Shown here: positions 60,084 through 64,000 of the stretch, one piece after another
How positions within the stretch are numbered: the stretch's first letter is position 1
Layout: every line of letters starts with the position of its first letter
Assembly (NCBI GenBank): GCA_017551675.1
Contig: JAFZLC010000015.1
Location: 1-64,000, forward strand
Source of the DNA: Paludibacteraceae bacterium
Lineage (GTDB): Bacteria > Bacteroidota > Bacteroidia > Bacteroidales > Paludibacteraceae
Direction of reading: 5' to 3'
Length of the DNA stretch: 64,000 nt
Position numbers and translations under genes: made by a program
Notes under the pieces: generated by a model
Database searches by the model: none
The model's input: only the letters and a program-made list of their open reading frames with translations
What the model was told of the DNA's origin: nothing

Positions 60084-61067
60084 TTATTTTTCTACCCAGT
60101 TTTCCCAGTTCTTGTACTTACCAGACCATTTTCCTTGTGCACCAGAGATGTATCCGCTTATAAACTCACCATTCGGTGTGGTGAAGGCATCTTTTCTGAA
60201 TGACTCACGTCCGATGTGCCAACGCATCCATGCGCAAGTAGCCGCATGACCTGTCCAAGGACCTGAACCGTGTCCGTATCCACCTTCACCTTGATCAGGA
60301 CCTCCCGTCAACATGATAAGGCAAGCTGGACATGATACACCATTGTTATAGTCTCCCTCTGCATTCGGACGCTCCATTCCTGCCTCACCGTAAACGATGG
60401 CAATAGGCTTACCGTCCTTCATCTGTCCCATGGCGGATCTGTTTAAGTCACCACTGTTGTTCAAACATGCTGTGTAGACGCGAGAGTCCTTCAACCATGC
60501 CTGCTCAGACTCCAAACCTCCCATGGAGTGACCAGCGCAACCAACGCGGTCCATGATGAGCTTGTTGTAGAATTTGCTATTAGGATTGCTGTTCTCTTTC
60601 TCCAACCAGTTGATTGCAGCGATTGCTGGATCTCCACTACCAGGAGACTCTTTCAACTCCAATACGACGAATCCGTGAGAAACCAAACGGTTGATCATAT
60701 TCGGATAGTTGCCTGGCTTCTCTCCTCCACCAGGTCCCCAGATGATGACACCATGCTTTACGTTAGGGTCGTTAGAGAGTTGGGAAGGATAGTTTAGGAA
60801 ACATTGTCCGTCAGGACCTGTGTAGCGATCTGTTTGCACTCTACACTGTCCGTCTTTGTTTGGGTCGTCGCCAGAAAGGAACACCTTGACGGTTGGCTCC
60901 TCCTCTTGCTCCTCTTCCTCTATGAAGTCAACTTGTTGCACGTCTGCTATTGGGTAGAACACTTCAGTACCATCCGTTTTAAGGACGCGCATCTTGTAGA
61001 TCATTGTTTGAGCGGATACTCCCATCGAGAATAATCCGGCTGCCAAAAGGATAAAAGTCTTTTTCAT
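60084..61067 (-). CDS. Secreted PETase/lipase-like alpha/beta-hydrolase
   Basis: A 327-residue exported protein (signal ending 'GVSAQT'). A short N-terminal domain ('MRVLKTDGTEVFYPIADVQQ') typical of Bacteroidota surface proteins is followed by a run of Glu ('EEEEQEEEP'). The hydrolase (~70-300) resembles the PETase/dienelactone-hydrolase fold: nucleophile in 'VGCAGHSMGGLESEQAW', and histidine in 'GGYGHGSGPWTGHAATCAWM'. The catalytic acid is not certain. Substrate (ester of lipid, polymer or polysaccharide) cannot be told. It overlaps the preceding small gene by four bases. Confidence 0.78.
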   Translation of the reverse strand: MKKTFILLAAGLFSMGVSAQTMIYKMRVLKTDGTEVFYPIADVQQVDFIEEEEQEEEPTVKVFLSGDDPNKDGQCRVQTDRYTGPDGQCFLNYPSQLSNDPNVKHGVIIWGPGGGEKPGNYPNMINRLVSHGFVVLELKESPGSGDPAIAAINWLEKENSNPNSKFYNKLIMDRVGCAGHSMGGLESEQAWLKDSRVYTACLNNSGDLNRSAMGQMKDGKPIAIVYGEAGMERPNAEGDYNNGVSCPACLIMLTGGPDQGEGGYGHGSGPWTGHAATCAWMRWHIGRESFRKDAFTTPNGEFISGYISGAQGKWSGKYKNWENWVEK

Positions 61068-61564
61068 TTCTTTATTACTTTAATGGTGGTGGTGTTTAAT
61101 TGAATGAGATAGACGCCTTGTGGGTGTCCGTTGAGATTGATTTCCAAGGAACCCTCTTCTGAGGTTTTGTATTCCTGGATGAACTGTCCACTGATGGTGT
61201 AGAACTTCACTTGGATGGATGGTTCGAATCCAACCATCCGGACGCCCTCTTCCGTTACGAAAAGGTATCCCATTTTCCCCTGCGTCGTCACTACTCCTGT
61301 TGGATCCGACTCCGCAAAATAATACTTTGCGACCTTCCCTAATGGGAACTCTGCGCTAGCAATGTTTGTTTTTACGACGAGGTTGGTCCCGCTATATGTC
61401 AGGACGGGGTTATCGCCCAAATCATAGGAAACCTTCTTCGTTTCTTGAGAGCCCTCTTGTTTTTGCTCAACAATCAACACTTGGGCATTCACCGCTAGTG
61501 CCAATACGAGTAGTAACAACAAAGAGAAAACTCGTTTCAAAAAAAATACATTCTTCATGGTCAT
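61064..61564 (-). CDS. Small secreted protein with type IX-like C-terminal tail
   Basis: A 166-residue exported protein (signal 'LLLLLVLALAVNAQ'). The C-terminal ~45 residues ('VKFYTISGQFIQEYKTSEEG' to 'GVYLIQLNTTTIKVIKK') match the sorting-tail pattern of Bacteroidota surface proteins. The middle ('YDLGDNPVLTYSGTNLVVKT') is the common short domain preceding such tails. It is first in an operon with the PETase-like hydrolase. The start may be at 61558 (Met3). Confidence 0.7.
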   Translation of the reverse strand: MTMKNVFFLKRVFSLLLLLVLALAVNAQVLIVEQKQEGSQETKKVSYDLGDNPVLTYSGTNLVVKTNIASAEFPLGKVAKYYFAESDPTGVVTTQGKMGYLFVTEEGVRMVGFEPSIQVKFYTISGQFIQEYKTSEEGSLEINLNGHPQGVYLIQLNTTTIKVIKK

Positions 61565-62167
61565 TACTTATTATTACACAACTTAACTTTACATAACACA
61601 AATTATATATTATATATTTTATGATTTTCATCTTTATCTCTTTATTAATATGTTTCTGTGGTCATCTCATCCTCCTCTTTTTCTTTCTTTTAAAAGGTAC
61701 GCTGCAGAGATTGTCTGCAACGCACCATTTTTTAGAACCACTATTACTTTTACACTACTATTACACAATTACTTTCAATTGCTCTCCAACCTATCACAGG
61801 TTCAAACATCGAAAGGCAGTCTATCTGCTATTAACTGAAATCTATAGTACTAAATGTAAAAACATGTCACAAAGATATACCGACAAGCAACCGCTTGTCA
61901 GTAAATTCCTTTCATCGTGTATAAAATTCCACTCAATTAAATCCGCTAAAATCTCATGCTTTTTGATAGATTTTTCATAGAATCTCCCTATGTCGACAAA
62001 TAGATTTTGACATGAATTTCACATTGCACCAACAAACCCTTTTTCTTCGTCTCCTTTGTGAGAAAGCCCTTATTTACACAACTATCCCATTCAAAAAACA
62101 GTTCCTGCTTTTAGACAATCTCTTCTCTACTTGACAATCACTGAATGGTAAAATCAAGTCAAAAAAA
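61565..62167. other. Intergenic region before hybrid two-component gene
   Basis: A 600-base gap. It contains a hairpin (61696-61726) acting as the likely terminator for the reverse hybrid-sensor gene. Apart from this I see no gene; a forward open frame at 61621-61980 has no family features. The start of the small secreted protein gene has no clear -7 box. Confidence 0.5.
61696..61726 (-). terminator. Likely terminator of the hybrid sensor gene
   Basis: GGTACGCTGCAGA and TCTGCAACGCACC pair fully on the reverse strand with two G-U pairs (13-bp stem), followed there by TTTT. It is about 440 bases beyond the stop codon. Confidence 0.55.
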
Positions 62168-64000
62168 CTACATCTTCTGTCTGTATTGTGAAGGTGACAG
62201 ATTAAACTGATCTTTGAATTTTTTAGAAAAATAGGAGGCATCCGAGAATCCACACTTGAATGCTATCTCAGCAATAGGTGTATCATCTTGTGGATTGGCC
62301 AACATTTGCATAGCTTTGTTCAATCGATATTCATTTAACAAGTCAACCGGTGTTTTACCTGTCAACGACTTAATCTTTCTAAACAACGTGGAGAGACTCA
62401 TCATCATTTCACTAGCCAACCCTTCTGTTTGTAGTGTGGTATCTGAATATTTCGTTTCCAGAATCTTCATAAATCTTCGCAAATCTGGGTTCAACAAATC
62501 TTCTCCGCCTTCTACTTCATCCTTATTTGCTTTCGACTCCGATTTCACCACTCCTTCACCATTAATCATCATCACCTGCAACAAGTGCTGCTGAATCTTC
62601 TGTCTCATCACTAAGATATTTGTGAGTTTCAACAACACCTCTTCCATAACAAATGGCTTGTTGATATAATCAACAGCACCCGACATCAATCCCAACAAAC
62701 GATCCTTCTCATCATTATTGGCCGAAACAAATAGGATTGGCAGATGACTATACTCCTTATTCTTTTTCACCCATTTGGCGAACTCTATTCCATCCATTTT
62801 AGGCATTGTCACATCACTGACAATCAAATCCACTCTCGTAGATTTTAATACCTGCATTGCTTCCACACCGTTATGTGCCGTCACTATCGTCGCATAACGA
62901 GAGAGGTTTTCTTGCATCGACTGACAAATAAGCGGTTCATCATCAATCCACAATATCGTGTTCCCTTCTAATATCGCACTATCTTTTACCGATTCACCCT
63001 CTAACTGGCTACCAGAATCAACCGTTATCACCTCATCATTCGACATTGGCAATACCACTGTGATAGTTGTTCCTTTGCCTACTTCACTTGCTATATCCAT
63101 ACGACCAAAGTTCCGTCTGATATAGTTGTCACACAAACTGATGCCCAAACCTGTTCCTTTCTCTCCCTTCGTTCCCTCCGTAGAGTTGTGAAGACCCTTC
63201 TCCATTAGGTTCTGAACCTGTTCCTCGGTCATTCCCACACCCGAATCAGCCACTTTAACAATCACACTGTCCTTATCCTCTTCTGCCGAAATGCGAATTA
63301 ATCCTCCTTCTGGCGTAAACTTAATCGCATTACTGATCAAATTTCTCATGATAATCTCCAAAGAACGCACATCTGCATAAGCATAATGAGAAATCTTATC
63401 CGTCATCACCTCCACTTGCAACTTTTTGTCCTCCAACTGCTTCTTTTGCAATGACAATACATTCTCCACTATCTCTGCCATATTGCAATTCTGTGGACTC
63501 CATGCTATATTGTCTTGTCCAGACTTAGCCCAATCCAATAATTTCTGCATCTCATCCTGCAAGCGAACAGAAGTATCATACACCAACTCCACCTGCTCAT
63601 TAGACGCTGACTGGACACCTTTCTCCGACCAATTCTTTAAAGCACTTGATATCGCAAACATTGGGTTTTTCAAGTCGTGAGCAATCACAGACAAGATTCT
63701 GTTCTTTTCTTGTAACGAACAACGCAATTCGTTCGTTTGGATATTGACCATCTCCGTCAAGTTCTGTTTTGCACGTTCCAATCGTCTTGTACGAACACGA
63801 AGCAATGCCATAACAGCAGCCACCAACAATAGTAGGACTATCAATGAAAACCATCCTGTCTTCCACCATGGAGACTGTACAATGATAGGCAATGAAATAC
63901 TTTTATGCTTCTGATCCGGATTGGTTCGATATGCCATCACCTCCAATACATACTTGCCCTCTGGTATATGGTTGAAGGATATCATTCTGCTATCATCCAT
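62168..64000 (-). CDS. Hybrid two-component system regulator, C-terminal part
   Basis: A reverse-strand gene cut by the right edge; 610 residues are visible. It has the end of a periplasmic sensor ('GKYVLEVMAYRTNPDQKHKS', Y_Y_Y-like), one membrane helix ('GWFSLIVLLLLVAAVMALL'), a histidine kinase ('VIAHDLKNPMFAISSALKNW', ATPase 'GEKGTGLGISLCDNYIRR'), a receiver ('LIVSDVTMPKMDGIEFAKWV' with phospho-Asp), and an AraC-type DNA-binding domain ('IAFKCGFSDASYFSKKFKDQ'). This is the standard HTCS layout controlling polysaccharide utilisation genes. The sensor part and its target genes are outside the window; the nearby secreted esterase and hydrolase genes are possible targets. Confidence 0.95.
   Translation of the reverse strand: MDDSRMISFNHIPEGKYVLEVMAYRTNPDQKHKSISLPIIVQSPWWKTGWFSLIVLLLLVAAVMALLRVRTRRLERAKQNLTEMVNIQTNELRCSLQEKNRILSVIAHDLKNPMFAISSALKNWSEKGVQSASNEQVELVYDTSVRLQDEMQKLLDWAKSGQDNIAWSPQNCNMAEIVENVLSLQKKQLEDKKLQVEVMTDKISHYAYADVRSLEIIMRNLISNAIKFTPEGGLIRISAEEDKDSVIVKVADSGVGMTEEQVQNLMEKGLHNSTEGTKGEKGTGLGISLCDNYIRRNFGRMDIASEVGKGTTITVVLPMSNDEVITVDSGSQLEGESVKDSAILEGNTILWIDDEPLICQSMQENLSRYATIVTAHNGVEAMQVLKSTRVDLIVSDVTMPKMDGIEFAKWVKKNKEYSHLPILFVSANNDEKDRLLGLMSGAVDYINKPFVMEEVLLKLTNILVMRQKIQQHLLQVMMINGEGVVKSESKANKDEVEGGEDLLNPDLRRFMKILETKYSDTTLQTEGLASEMMMSLSTLFRKIKSLTGKTPVDLLNEYRLNKAMQMLANPQDDTPIAEIAFKCGFSDASYFSKKFKDQFNLSPSQYRQKM

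Noticed and set aside
61621-61980. Forward gene of 119 codons
   Set aside because: Composition matches non-coding AT-rich sequence and it crosses the hairpin at 61696; no domain seen.

Overview
The window looks like chromosomal DNA of a Bacteroidales bacterium, probably Prevotellaceae or a close relative. The evidence is many Bacteroidota-type -7 boxes (TAnnTTTG), several TonB-dependent receptors, BspA-like leucine-rich repeats with an M60 peptidase, a hybrid two-component system, DUF4625 lipoproteins and type IX-like C-terminal tails. The genus is an inference. I see no tRNA, rRNA, CRISPR array or intact insertion sequence.

Left part (1-13.3 kb): a partial GTP-dependent PEP carboxykinase gene and a small secreted plug-domain protein are followed by two sulfur operons. 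Operon A (1620-5268) is metY, cysK, nadA and an Rrf2 regulator. Operon B (5607-13287) holds a second cysteine synthase, a ThiS-like sulfur carrier with two residues beyond its glycines, a ThiF/HesA-type activating enzyme, a DsrE-like protein, a TusA-like protein, a JAMM protease, a family 2 encapsulin shell protein carrying a cyclic-nucleotide-type domain, a cysteine desulfurase with a ~140-residue N-terminal extension, and a second PLP sulfhydrylase. The two operons share an almost identical promoter block with the same motif at the same spacing. Together they read as a protein-thiocarboxylate route to cysteine/homocysteine, coupled to a desulfurase packed in a protein nanocompartment.

Middle part (13.4-46.1 kb): superoxide dismutase; a membrane J-domain protein; a probable metal-uptake operon (TonB receptor plus two DUF4625 proteins, one with an Asp/His tail); Amt; another TonB receptor; Bcp; serC-serA; a reverse-strand heme operon (hemN, E, A, C, D, B, L, G) headed by an NlpC/P60 lipoprotein, in which HemA and HemC are unusually short; an LRR-M60-LRR surface protease; and a reverse operon joining a TonB receptor, a DUF362-DUF1893 lipoprotein, a membrane polyferredoxin with an internal twin-arginine signal, a twin-arginine aldo/keto-reductase-type lipoprotein and TatA/TatC.

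Right part (46.1-64 kb): after a very AT-rich leader lies a ten-gene cluster of cytosolic proteins (46850-56707). It has six divergent paralogs of one fold (DUF2589-like), several with different added tails (low-complexity, L7/L12-like, basic Ser/Tyr repeats), plus a zinc ribbon, a GT-A-type glycosyltransferase-like protein, a papain-like peptidase with two C-terminal modules, and a propeller-like protein. I know of no described function for this set, and it is the strongest candidate for an undescribed system. Beyond it are a secreted CE1-type esterase with a carbohydrate-binding module, a beta-barrel protein, a PETase/lipase-like secreted hydrolase, a small secreted protein and a partial hybrid two-component regulator.

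A short motif (AGGTGNGTTCT followed by TAAATTCA, in variants) recurs about ten times, always between genes, and flanks the M60 gene on both sides.
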